A stretch of DNA of 64,000 nt from NCBI GenBank assembly GCA_030539335.1, contig JAUNSG010000001.1, positions 1 through 64,000 on the forward strand. The letters run 5' to 3'. The position numbers and the translations under genes are program-made. Of this stretch, positions 49,554-57,435 are shown one piece after another. The stretch comes from Eubacteriales bacterium (GTDB lineage Bacteria; Bacillota; Clostridia; Oscillospirales; Butyricicoccaceae). The stretch's first letter is position 1. Each line of letters opens with the position of its first letter. The notes under the pieces were generated by a model. It saw only the letters and a program-made list of their open reading frames with translations, ran no database searches and was not told where the DNA came from.

Positions 49554-50063
49554 ATGGCAAAACATGCTGTTGTTAGAACTGACCTTATGGACGGTACTGA
49601 CGTTAGAGGTCAGCTTGTATCCGTTAAGTATATGGGTGCTGATGGCGCTACCCCTACTGAAATTGATAATGGTAACGTGCTGAAGGTTGAGGCTTTGATT
49701 GATGGCGAACGCGAAGTTTATGCTGGCGTAACTCCGGCTGCTGACACTGCCATCACTGACATTGTTCTCGTTGCTTCTGTTGAAGTTATGTATGACGAGC
49801 GCAAGAAGAATCTGGATGAATATGTAAATGAGGCAGATAAGATTTGCAGAGGCTATCGTCTGCATCATGGAAACATTTTCTCCGTTACCAAGGATGCTCT
49901 GGATGGCGTTGAAACTCCCGCCGTGGGCAATGTTGTCGAGCTGAAGGCTGGCACAAAGCTGAACGTGGCTAGTGCTGCCACAGAAGGTTCCACTGCTGTT
50001 GGCAAGATTATCGACATTGAAATTGCTGGCAGATACACCTACTACGCCATCAAAATTGACTAA
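49554..50063 (+). CDS. head decoration or stabilising protein
   Basis: 169 aa. MAKHAVVRTDLMDGTDVRGQ, beta-rich; repeated VVELKAGTKLNV / IDIEIAGRYTYYAIKID strands. Sits between protease and major capsid protein, where capsid-stabilising or decoration proteins lie. Function by position, not motif. Confidence 0.55.
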   Translation: MAKHAVVRTDLMDGTDVRGQLVSVKYMGADGATPTEIDNGNVLKVEALIDGEREVYAGVTPAADTAITDIVLVASVEVMYDERKKNLDEYVNEADKICRGYRLHHGNIFSVTKDALDGVETPAVGNVVELKAGTKLNVASAATEGSTAVGKIIDIEIAGRYTYYAIKID

Positions 50064-50084
50064 TTCTAAAGGAGGAAAAGCATT

Positions 50085-51098
50085 ATGGCTGAAATGAATG
50101 ATATTGTAAAACTCGCCGTTGACGCCTACAGAGGCAATGTCGAGAAGTATTCTGTAGCGCAGTCTCAGGATACTCTGCGTCAGGCTCTTGTTGCTGCAAA
50201 TAACGGCAAGACCGTTCTTGACTATAGAGATATTCGTGACGGCAAGTGCAATGGTTTGTTTACATTGCTTGAAACAATTCTGAGTGTAACCGTTGTAGAG
50301 GGACTGCAGGGCGATGAATATTTCAACAGCCTTGTTGATTTCCGCAATGTGGCTGAGGGTGATTCCCCTGTCTTCTGCGTTGAGGACAATAACCTGTTTG
50401 TGGTAGCTGAAACTGCCGATGGTACACAGGGCATTCGTCGCCAGAGACTCGGCGGGGTAAGCGAGACGACCATCCCGACAACGCTGAAAACTGTTCGTAT
50501 CTACGAAGAACTGAATCGCGTACTGTCCGGTCGTGTCGATTTCAACACCATGATTAACAAGGTTGCTGAATCCTTCAACCAGAAGTTACTGAACGACATC
50601 TATACTCTCTGGACTGGAGCTACTGCTACTCAGATGGGTGGTACTACATACTTCCCGACTGCTGGTGCGTTCGATGAAGAGGCTCTGTTAGACCTCATTT
50701 CTCATGTGGAGGCTGCGGCTGGAGGTAAGTCTGCAACCATCATCGGTACAAAGAAGGCTCTGCGCAGCATCAAGGAGAGCATCCTGAGTGATGGCGCAAA
50801 GGACGAGCTTCATAACATGGGTTATGTCGGCAAGTTCTATGGTACTCCTGTTGTCGCTACTCCGCAGAGACATAAGGTCGGCTCCACAGAGTTCGTTCTG
50901 GACGATAACATTCTTACCATTATCGCCGGTGACGACAAACCGCTGAAGGTTGTTTACGAGGGCAACCCGATTGTATTGATGGGCGACCCGATGACCAACG
51001 CAGATTTCACTCAGGAATATCTGTACGGTGTTAAGTACGGTACTGGTATCGTACTTGCTGGTAACAAAACTGGTATTGGTCGTTACGAAATTGCCTAA
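50085..51098 (+). CDS. major capsid protein, HK97 fold
   Basis: 337 aa. HK97-like: an N-terminal helical part, then the SPVFCVEDNNLFVV to TTYFPTAGAFDEEALL region, and TPVVATPQRHKV/ AGDDKPLKVVYEGNPIV strands with EYLYGVKYGTGIVLAGNKTG at the end. Predicted to form the icosahedral shell. AAAGGAGG precedes the ATG. Confidence 0.88.
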   Translation: MAEMNDIVKLAVDAYRGNVEKYSVAQSQDTLRQALVAANNGKTVLDYRDIRDGKCNGLFTLLETILSVTVVEGLQGDEYFNSLVDFRNVAEGDSPVFCVEDNNLFVVAETADGTQGIRRQRLGGVSETTIPTTLKTVRIYEELNRVLSGRVDFNTMINKVAESFNQKLLNDIYTLWTGATATQMGGTTYFPTAGAFDEEALLDLISHVEAAAGGKSATIIGTKKALRSIKESILSDGAKDELHNMGYVGKFYGTPVVATPQRHKVGSTEFVLDDNILTIIAGDDKPLKVVYEGNPIVLMGDPMTNADFTQEYLYGVKYGTGIVLAGNKTGIGRYEIA

Positions 51099-51110
51099 AA
51101 AACGAAGTTT

Positions 51111-51136
51111 CCGGCAGGCTGTATGCCTGCCGGTTT
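51111..51136 (+). terminator. intrinsic terminator after the capsid gene
   Basis: CCGGCAGGC-TGTAT-GCCTGCCGG, a 9-bp stem, followed by TTTG. Likely reduces readthrough into tail genes, setting a high capsid level. Confidence 0.85.
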
Positions 51137-51161
51137 GAATAAAAGGAAAGGATAGATGGAT

Positions 51162-51734
51162 ATGGCTAATACAACTTCTCAGAGGACGAGAAAAACAAAT
51201 ACACGTAAGGCGTCCACGGATGCTGCACAGGGAAACGCTTCTGTTGAAACAAAGGAGACAGATGGTGCTTCCGTTAAAGCAATTATTCCAAAAGATATTG
51301 ATGCTCATCAATATGTAATTGTGCGTAATGGTTTTCAGGGACGTCTTGTCTACAAAAGTCGTAGGACGGGCGAAATGTTTGTATGGGACGAGTTCGGTGC
51401 CGAGCAGGAAATGGAATTGCAGGAACTTAAAAATGCGAAAAACTCGTATAAGAAGTTCTTTATAAATAACTGGTTCATGTTTGATGAGGACTGGATTATT
51501 GATTACCTCGGTGTGCGTCAGTTTTACAAGCACGCAATTCCTATTGATGGATTTGATAACATCTTTACCATGAAACCTGCTGAACTAAAACGAACAGTCG
51601 ATGCCCTTTCGGATGGTCAGAAGAAGTCCGTTGCCTATCGAGCAAAGGAACTGATTGCCGCTAAGAAAATTGATTCCCTGTCCGTTATTGAGGTTTTGGA
51701 AAACGCACTGAAAATTGAGTTGATTGAGAAATAA
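51162..51734 (+). CDS. conserved head protein (190 aa)
   Basis: Basic, Thr-rich N-terminus, then a DIDAHQYVIVRNGFQGRLVY strand region and a helical C-terminus. Commonly found after capsid genes in clostridial phages (from memory); no assigned function. ATG 51162 has AAAGGA 9 nt upstream. Confidence 0.55.
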   Translation: MANTTSQRTRKTNTRKASTDAAQGNASVETKETDGASVKAIIPKDIDAHQYVIVRNGFQGRLVYKSRRTGEMFVWDEFGAEQEMELQELKNAKNSYKKFFINNWFMFDEDWIIDYLGVRQFYKHAIPIDGFDNIFTMKPAELKRTVDALSDGQKKSVAYRAKELIAAKKIDSLSVIEVLENALKIELIEK

Positions 51735-51745
51735 GGAGGTACTGA

Positions 51746-52192
51746 ATGAGCATTTCATATGATGCAATTACAAACGCCTTCTTGTCTAAAATCACTGAGT
51801 TTGAGCTTCTCCAATTGCCGTCCATAAGCAGAAAAGAACTTGTTGACGGCTATATGAAGCGTGCGGCGACTGCTTTCAAAAACGTATGCCAATATGACTT
51901 GACAGCGTATGATGATACACTCAGAGAATTCACAGATGACTTCGATGAGGCAGATGTTGATGAAATTCTCGATATCATTTCTGAAGGTATGGTTGTGCAA
52001 TGGCTGAAGCCGTATGTTTACAAGCAGGAACTTTTAGAAAACGCACTGAACACCGCCGATTTTACTACATACTCCCCTGCCGAACTGCTGTTGCGTGTCG
52101 GGAACGCATATGCAAAAGCACAGAAAGATTATACTCAGATGGTTCGTGAGTATAGCTACAATCACGGGGATTTATCGGAGCTGCACTTATGA
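51746..52192 (+). CDS. head-tail connector protein
   Basis: 148 aa. Mostly helical (VDGYMKRAATAFKNVCQYDL ... AELLLRVGNAYAKAQKDYTQ), matching gp6-like phage adaptors that join head to neck. Position by synteny. Confidence 0.6.
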   Translation: MSISYDAITNAFLSKITEFELLQLPSISRKELVDGYMKRAATAFKNVCQYDLTAYDDTLREFTDDFDEADVDEILDIISEGMVVQWLKPYVYKQELLENALNTADFTTYSPAELLLRVGNAYAKAQKDYTQMVREYSYNHGDLSELHL

Positions 52193-52521
52193 TTGATACA
52201 GTTATAGGCATTCCGATTACAGACGAGCTTATTCATAATTATTTCGAGTCTCTCGTAAACTCTTTCTTTAAGATTCTCCCGATACGAGAAAACGGCGAAA
52301 CAACATTACCTGTATATATCCAGAGTTTGCAAGCCGAATTACTTGGATGTAAAGAGCTTATCTGCGAATTAAACAATAATCCAAATTTCTTGACTCTTGT
52401 AGCAATCCTGCAATATCTACATGATAACCCGGACTGCCCTGTTCAGGATGTCAAGCGTGAGGTTTTCAAAGCAATTGGGATTTGCAATAAGATGAAAGCC
52501 CAGTACGAAAAGGCGGTGTGA
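52189..52521 (+). CDS. hypothetical tail-region protein (110 aa)
   Basis: Helical, with CKELICELNNNPNFLTLVAI; overlaps the previous gene. Likely a neck or tail-completion factor; no direct evidence. Confidence 0.5.
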   Translation: MIDTVIGIPITDELIHNYFESLVNSFFKILPIRENGETTLPVYIQSLQAELLGCKELICELNNNPNFLTLVAILQYLHDNPDCPVQDVKREVFKAIGICNKMKAQYEKAV

Positions 52522-52523
52522 TT

Positions 52524-53330
52524 ATGAGCGCATGGAGTACATATCAGGACAGAATTGACGCTCATGGCGGTTCCAAGAGGGATGCTGCATACAATCGTGA
52601 AGTTCGCTACATCAACTCTAAGTTGCCGGATAATTTATCATATCAGATGGTTGATATTTATCCACGAGAATATGGTTTTAATATCAGTTCCGATGATGTA
52701 GTTCAGCATCGTATCTTTCAAAATGTAGCAATCATAGATTCTGATAATCTGAATGAAAAAACCATATGCTCCATGCCAACCGAGGACATCCCCCTCGGTT
52801 CTCTTATTTTCTGGATGGATAATTACTGGCTTGTAACCGAGCGTGATGCGAACACTACGCTTTATACGAAAGGAAAACTTCTGCAATGTAATCATCTTCT
52901 GAAGTGGATTACTGCTGAACACGAAATTATAGAGCAATGGTGTGTTGTAGAGGACGGAACAAAGTATCTGACCGGTGAGTATGAAGATAGAAACTTTGTT
53001 GTTACTCGTGGTGATTCACGTATCTCAGTGCAACTTGCCAAAAACAAATACACGAGTATTCTGAACCGAGAAAATAGATTCCTGATTGACGATGAAGATT
53101 CTCCGCACAAATTGGCTTATCTTCTTACCAAGCCATTCAAAAAAGGAGCTACCTACAACGGAGAAGGCACCTATAAATTCGTTCTTCAGGAAGTAACGGC
53201 AACTGAATATGACAATCATGAACTTGGTATTGCAGACTACTATCACCATTTTCCAAAGGAAGATGATGTTCCTTCGACTGATGATACCAAGCAAGATACA
53301 GAAACGGGTGGAAAGAAGGTGTGGCTATAA
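52524..53330 (+). CDS. tail or neck protein (268 aa)
   Basis: MSAWSTYQDRIDAHGGSKRD..., with repeated Trp-containing strands (SLIFWMDNYWLVTERDANTT) and a Thr-rich tail. Unassigned; position between connector and tail genes suggests a neck-stopper or tail completion role. ATG 52524 with AAAGG upstream. Confidence 0.5.
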   Translation: MSAWSTYQDRIDAHGGSKRDAAYNREVRYINSKLPDNLSYQMVDIYPREYGFNISSDDVVQHRIFQNVAIIDSDNLNEKTICSMPTEDIPLGSLIFWMDNYWLVTERDANTTLYTKGKLLQCNHLLKWITAEHEIIEQWCVVEDGTKYLTGEYEDRNFVVTRGDSRISVQLAKNKYTSILNRENRFLIDDEDSPHKLAYLLTKPFKKGATYNGEGTYKFVLQEVTATEYDNHELGIADYYHHFPKEDDVPSTDDTKQDTETGGKKVWL

Positions 53331-53828
53331 ATGCAGTTAAAAGACTTCTTTGATTATAAGAATCAGCTTATGGAAGATTTGCTTACGCATGAATCTATCG
53401 TCTCTCTTATCAAGCAGGATATTGATATGAAAGACGCTGAAAGCCTCGCCTACTCTCAGGTTTTCCCTTATGAGTATGTACCTGAAACCGTTCAAGGCGG
53501 CGGAACATACATCTGTTTTGATGTGGATATTCAAAATGTAAGCGGCAAGACATTTTTGACTCCCGCTTTATACATTTGGGTATTTGCCCACAGAAGCAAT
53601 CTTCGTCTTCCGGAAGGTGGTGTTCGGACAGACAAGCTTTGCTCTGAAATCTGCGAGGTAATCAACGGAAGCAGATACTACGGCTTAGGAGAGCTGAATC
53701 TGTATTCTGTAAAACGATTTGCTCCAATGACTGATTATCAAGGGAAGGTTATGACATTCTACGCAAAGGAATTCAACAGACAGTTCAATGGTGCAAAATC
53801 TACGCCTTCAAACAGGAAGAATCCATAA
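53331..53828 (+). CDS. tail completion-type protein (165 aa)
   Basis: MQLKDFFDYKNQLMEDLLTH, with GGGTYICFDVDIQNVSGKTF and a GLGELNLYSVKRFAPMTD region; position suggests tail terminator/completion. Confidence 0.5.
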   Translation: MQLKDFFDYKNQLMEDLLTHESIVSLIKQDIDMKDAESLAYSQVFPYEYVPETVQGGGTYICFDVDIQNVSGKTFLTPALYIWVFAHRSNLRLPEGGVRTDKLCSEICEVINGSRYYGLGELNLYSVKRFAPMTDYQGKVMTFYAKEFNRQFNGAKSTPSNRKNP

Positions 53829-54544
53829 TGTCCACATTAAATCTTCTATATAAAAAGCAGTACGAAATCAACGACTCCATCAAGATAGTCATCCCATCTG
53901 TCGGTGAGATTATTGACAATGAGGATAGCTACTACAGTATCATAACTGTTCTTACCGCAATGCCAATAGACCTCATGGTGCCATTGGATGACGCCGGAAT
54001 TGATTATACGGAAATCAATGAATACGACCTATTTCTGATAATGTCTGCCGGACTGAAGGCACAGGATACCAGCCTTGTTTTTGGAGATTTAGATTTAACC
54101 AAGTTTGAGATATCCGTTAATCAGAAGAATGGGAAAATCGTATTGTACGACGCAGAGGATGATATTGTAATCGACCGTGCTACTCACGCACGGATTGCCG
54201 GAGTCTTACGAAAGATTCACCACCTAGAAAAGAACCGTCGTAAGCCAGCTAACAAAGAGGCTAAAGAATACATGTTAAAGCGAGCAAGAGAAAAAATGCG
54301 GCGTAATCGTAACCGTAAACAGGAGTCTCAGCTCGAACCACTCATAATCGCAATGGTCAACGCTGAACAATACAAATATGATTTTGAGGGGACAAGAGAA
54401 CTCTCTATTTATCAGTTTAATGAGAGCGTTCGACAGATTATAAAGAAGGTCGATTATGACAATCGAATGTACGGCATATATGCCGGTACGATAAATGCAA
54501 AGGAATTGAGTCAGGATGATTTGAATTGGCTGACTCATAAGTAA
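53828..54544 (+). CDS. hypothetical tail protein (238 aa)
   Basis: A beta-rich first half and a basic helical second half with a very basic run (LKRAREKMRRNRNRKQESQ). Starts one base after the previous gene (overlap ATG-TAATG). Role unknown, probably tail assembly. Confidence 0.5.
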   Translation: MSTLNLLYKKQYEINDSIKIVIPSVGEIIDNEDSYYSIITVLTAMPIDLMVPLDDAGIDYTEINEYDLFLIMSAGLKAQDTSLVFGDLDLTKFEISVNQKNGKIVLYDAEDDIVIDRATHARIAGVLRKIHHLEKNRRKPANKEAKEYMLKRAREKMRRNRNRKQESQLEPLIIAMVNAEQYKYDFEGTRELSIYQFNESVRQIIKKVDYDNRMYGIYAGTINAKELSQDDLNWLTHK

Positions 54545-54566
54545 TCAAATTAGGAGGAAAGTGTTT

Positions 54567-55355
54567 ATGAATATCAATGATATTACTATCACCAGTCTTG
54601 AGACTATCAATGCTTTTGATATTGTGTCTGGCGCATATAAGTTTACACTGGACGAGCTTCAGAACGCAACGATTGCTCAGACCGAAGAGAAGTCTGAGAT
54701 TACCGGTAAGCACGGGCGTAAGCTCGCAAACCTGAAACGTAACAAGGCTGTTACTATCAGCGGCACGAACGGTATGGTATCTGGTGGTCTGCTTGAGATG
54801 CAGACTGGCGGTTCCTTCCAGAACAAAGCTACCGAAGTTCTGTGGACGGATTATCTTACTGTAAGCGAGAATGCTGCTACTACTTCTTATAAAGCGGTTG
54901 GTACGACTGGCGCAGAGATTGAAGCTCTGTATACCAAAGATGCCAACGGTGTTATGGGCGGTGAGTTAGAACAGGCTGCTACTGCCGCCGCTGGTAAGTT
55001 TACCTATGACCCGGCAACAAAGGCTCTGGCTTTCAGTGGTATAGCTGATGGCACTGAGATTGTCGTTTACTACAAGAGAAAGATTACCGCTGATGTTCTG
55101 GATAACGATAGCGAAACTTACTCCGGTAAGTGCGCTCTGTACATTGACGCTCTTGGCGAAGACAAGTGTGCAAATGTATACCGTATCCAGTTCTACATCC
55201 CGAAAGCAGATTTCAATGGCGAATTCAGCTTAGAGATGGGCGAGAACCAGACGGTTCACTCTTTCGATGCTGAGGCTCTTGCTGGTGCTTGTGGTGCTGG
55301 TGGTAAGCTGTGGACTTACACAATCTTCGGTGCTAATACCGAGGATGTGGCTTAA
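54567..55355 (+). CDS. tail tube/major tail protein
   Basis: 262 aa. MNINDITITSLETINAFDIV, then repeated beta strands and IPKADFNGEFSLEMGENQTV ... LWTYTIFGA near the end, the pattern of phage major tail proteins. It forms the tail tube. AGGAGG 9 nt upstream. Confidence 0.7.
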   Translation: MNINDITITSLETINAFDIVSGAYKFTLDELQNATIAQTEEKSEITGKHGRKLANLKRNKAVTISGTNGMVSGGLLEMQTGGSFQNKATEVLWTDYLTVSENAATTSYKAVGTTGAEIEALYTKDANGVMGGELEQAATAAAGKFTYDPATKALAFSGIADGTEIVVYYKRKITADVLDNDSETYSGKCALYIDALGEDKCANVYRIQFYIPKADFNGEFSLEMGENQTVHSFDAEALAGACGAGGKLWTYTIFGANTEDVA

Positions 55356-55372
55356 TCAGGAGGGAATTACAT

Positions 55373-55675
55373 ATGGCAACTGCGACAAGAAAATGTAAGG
55401 TGTGTGGGTGTGAGTATGAATACTGTCACACTACACGCCGCGTCGCAGGTGTCTTCCGCTGGCAGGATGTAGCCTGTTCCCCGGAACACGGAAGTATTTA
55501 TCTTGCCCAGATTATGGAGTCCCGCTCCAAAAACAATACAGCGACTGCTGCGGTGGAAGCAAAATCTGACAAGGATTCCAAAATTGTTGACGACCTTGAC
55601 GAATGTGAGGATGATGAGATTTTTGAGGAAGAATTCGATGATGATGCGGAGGAACCTGCGATAGAAACAAAGTAA
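55373..55675 (+). CDS. small zinc-finger protein with acidic tail (100 aa)
   Basis: CKVCGCEYEYCHTTRR and CSPEHG suggest one zinc site; the last 40 residues are acidic (EDDEIFEEEFDDDAEEPAIE). Unusual for a tail gene; might be a tail assembly chaperone or regulatory protein. Confidence 0.55.
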   Translation: MATATRKCKVCGCEYEYCHTTRRVAGVFRWQDVACSPEHGSIYLAQIMESRSKNNTATAAVEAKSDKDSKIVDDLDECEDDEIFEEEFDDDAEEPAIETK

Positions 55676-55681
55676 CAATAT

Positions 55682-55716
55682 GGCTGCATCTCTTGTTTGA
55701 GGTGCAGCCTTTTATT
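55682..55716 (+). terminator. intrinsic terminator before the DUF1064-like gene
   Basis: GGCTGCA-(loop)-TGCAGCC, extended by CTC/GAG, followed by TTTTATT. The next gene's frame reads through it, so its real start must be later. Confidence 0.85.
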
Positions 55717-55734
55717 CGTAATGAGGTGATTCAT

Positions 55735-56190
55735 ATAGCAAGAACAAAGTTCAATGTAGATAAGGATACTGAAAAAAGAACCTGCGATGGAATTGTGTTT
55801 GATTCCATTTTGGAAATGAAATTTTACCGTGATGTTGTTCTTCCGAAAAAGGAAAGCGGCGAAATTACATATTATGAGCTGCAAAAGAAATACATCTTAC
55901 AAGACGGATTTGAACGAAATGGGAAAAAGGTTCTTCCTATTACATATATTGCAGATTTTTATATTGAATATTCCGATGGACGAGTGGAAGTTATTGATAT
56001 TAAAGGGTGCCCAGACACAACTGCAAAGCTCAAACGAAAACTTTTTTGGTACAAATATCCCGACATTGATTACCAGTGGATAACTTATGTAAAGAAGTTT
56101 GGCGGTTGGGGAAATTATGATGATTTTAACAAGCTAAGGCGTGAGATAAAACGCCAAAGGGAAGTTGAAGAAAATAAGGAGGAAATCTAA
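55735..56190 (+). CDS. DUF1064-family PD-(D/E)XK nuclease-like protein
   Basis: 151 aa. Matches the DUF1064 pattern: FDSILEMKFYRDVV, YYELQKKYILQDGF, YIADFYIEYSDGRVEVIDIK and KYPDIDYQW. The IADFY...VIDIKG arrangement gives the acidic and Lys residues of a PD-(D/E)XK nuclease. Such proteins may trim or cut DNA at tail or replication forks. GAGGTG lies 6-7 nt before ATA 55735, read here as the start (MARTKFNVDK); GTG 55726 has no site. The TTG at 55693 falls inside the terminator. Confidence 0.72.
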   Translation: MARTKFNVDKDTEKRTCDGIVFDSILEMKFYRDVVLPKKESGEITYYELQKKYILQDGFERNGKKVLPITYIADFYIEYSDGRVEVIDIKGCPDTTAKLKRKLFWYKYPDIDYQWITYVKKFGGWGNYDDFNKLRREIKRQREVEENKEEI

Positions 56191-56805
56191 ATGTCTGAAA
56201 ACAGAATTTCTATTGAAGATTTTAAGAAAGCGGTTGCTGAGGATTTTGAACCCGTAGTCAGTGTTGATTGGCGTGGACTTACACTTCATATCAAAAAGTG
56301 CCTGTCTCTGGAGGAAATGATGACTTTTGTGAGCGATGTTGTTTCCTCTTGCTTTGCAGCGGATACCAATGAATACTTACCGGAAATCAAGGATTTCTCA
56401 ACCAGATGCTGTATTTTGGAAAACTATGCAGGATTTGTTTTGCCGAAGTCTCTTGATGAAAAATATGAGATGGTATACAGTTCCGATATCGTTTCTTTTG
56501 TCGTGCAGTATGTAGAGCATATGCAGTTCAATGCAATGCTTGCAGCAATCGACCACAAGATTGAACATCAGGCACAGAGCAATATCGAAGCACTGAACAA
56601 ACAGATGAATGAAGTTATTGCCGGATTCTCAGCCCTTGAGAAAAATCTGTCCGGAATCTTCGGAGGAGTTGATAATGAAACTATTACCAAGATTGCCGGA
56701 GCAATTGCAAACGGTAACTTTGATGAGAGCAAGCTTGTAAAGGCATTTGCAGAAGATACGAGTTCTGACGGCAAGGTTGTTCAGATGCCAAAGGCTGGTA
56801 AATAA
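56191..56805 (+). CDS. tail assembly chaperone-type protein (204 aa)
   Basis: Charged, helical, with a beta-rich start (VVSVDWRGLTLHIKKCLSLE). Position just before the tape measure protein is typical for tail assembly chaperones; no frameshift signal to extend it into the next gene was seen. Function by synteny. Confidence 0.55.
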   Translation: MSENRISIEDFKKAVAEDFEPVVSVDWRGLTLHIKKCLSLEEMMTFVSDVVSSCFAADTNEYLPEIKDFSTRCCILENYAGFVLPKSLDEKYEMVYSSDIVSFVVQYVEHMQFNAMLAAIDHKIEHQAQSNIEALNKQMNEVIAGFSALEKNLSGIFGGVDNETITKIAGAIANGNFDESKLVKAFAEDTSSDGKVVQMPKAGK

Positions 56806-56807
56806 TC

Positions 56808-57350
56808 ATGGCTTCTATCAACATGGATTCCATACTTGCCAAAGCGAAAGCCCATATGGGAAGTAGTGCTGGTCAAAGCAAGGTTAATACCGTGGTTAGT
56901 AAAGTGATGCTCGGGAACATCCGTTTACAGTCTGGTGGAACCGCACATACACCGGAGGAAGCAGCCTCAAAATTTATTGAGGTATTACGAAACTCCATTA
57001 ACAGTGCCGGTCTAAGCGAAGGCGCTATCGGAGCCGTATCAAATATTGAGCATGGTTCCGCCCACAGTATTGGAAACAACACATACATCATTGGCGTGTA
57101 CTTTGTTGGAGATATGACCAGACCGTCTTTGGATGAAGCAAAGTACGGAGGCATCAATGATATTGTCGCTCTGTTTAACAACGGTGTAGACCATACCATG
57201 AGACCTGTTCACGGTCTATGGCATGGGATGGAAACTTGGAGTAGGACAGTTATTCCCGGCACTCATTTCATTGAACAGGCTGTTTCAGATTTTATGGGCA
57301 ATTATGCCTCCGAGTACAATGTAATCAATATCTCCGTAGAAGGAATCTAA
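56808..57350 (+). CDS. HK97 gp10-like tail-component protein (180 aa)
   Basis: Contains the EAASKFIEVLRNSINS and GSAHSIGNNTYIIGVYF patterns, with a repeated HTMRPVHGLWHGMETWSRTV motif. HK97 gp10-type proteins join head to tail. Placed next to the tape measure gene, so the exact role is less certain. Confidence 0.5.
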   Translation: MASINMDSILAKAKAHMGSSAGQSKVNTVVSKVMLGNIRLQSGGTAHTPEEAASKFIEVLRNSINSAGLSEGAIGAVSNIEHGSAHSIGNNTYIIGVYFVGDMTRPSLDEAKYGGINDIVALFNNGVDHTMRPVHGLWHGMETWSRTVIPGTHFIEQAVSDFMGNYASEYNVINISVEGI

Positions 57351-57376
57351 CAATTTTATAACAATCGCAATATTTT

Positions 57377-57407
57377 AAGGATTGGCATCTCGCCAATCCT
57401 TTTCTTT
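57377..57407 (+). terminator. intrinsic terminator
   Basis: AGGATTGGC-ATCTC-GCCAATCCT followed by TTTTCTTT, between the gp10-like gene and the tape measure gene. It may limit the amount of tape measure protein. Confidence 0.85.
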
Positions 57408-57435
57408 ATATAAAAAGGATGGTGAGAGAAAATAT

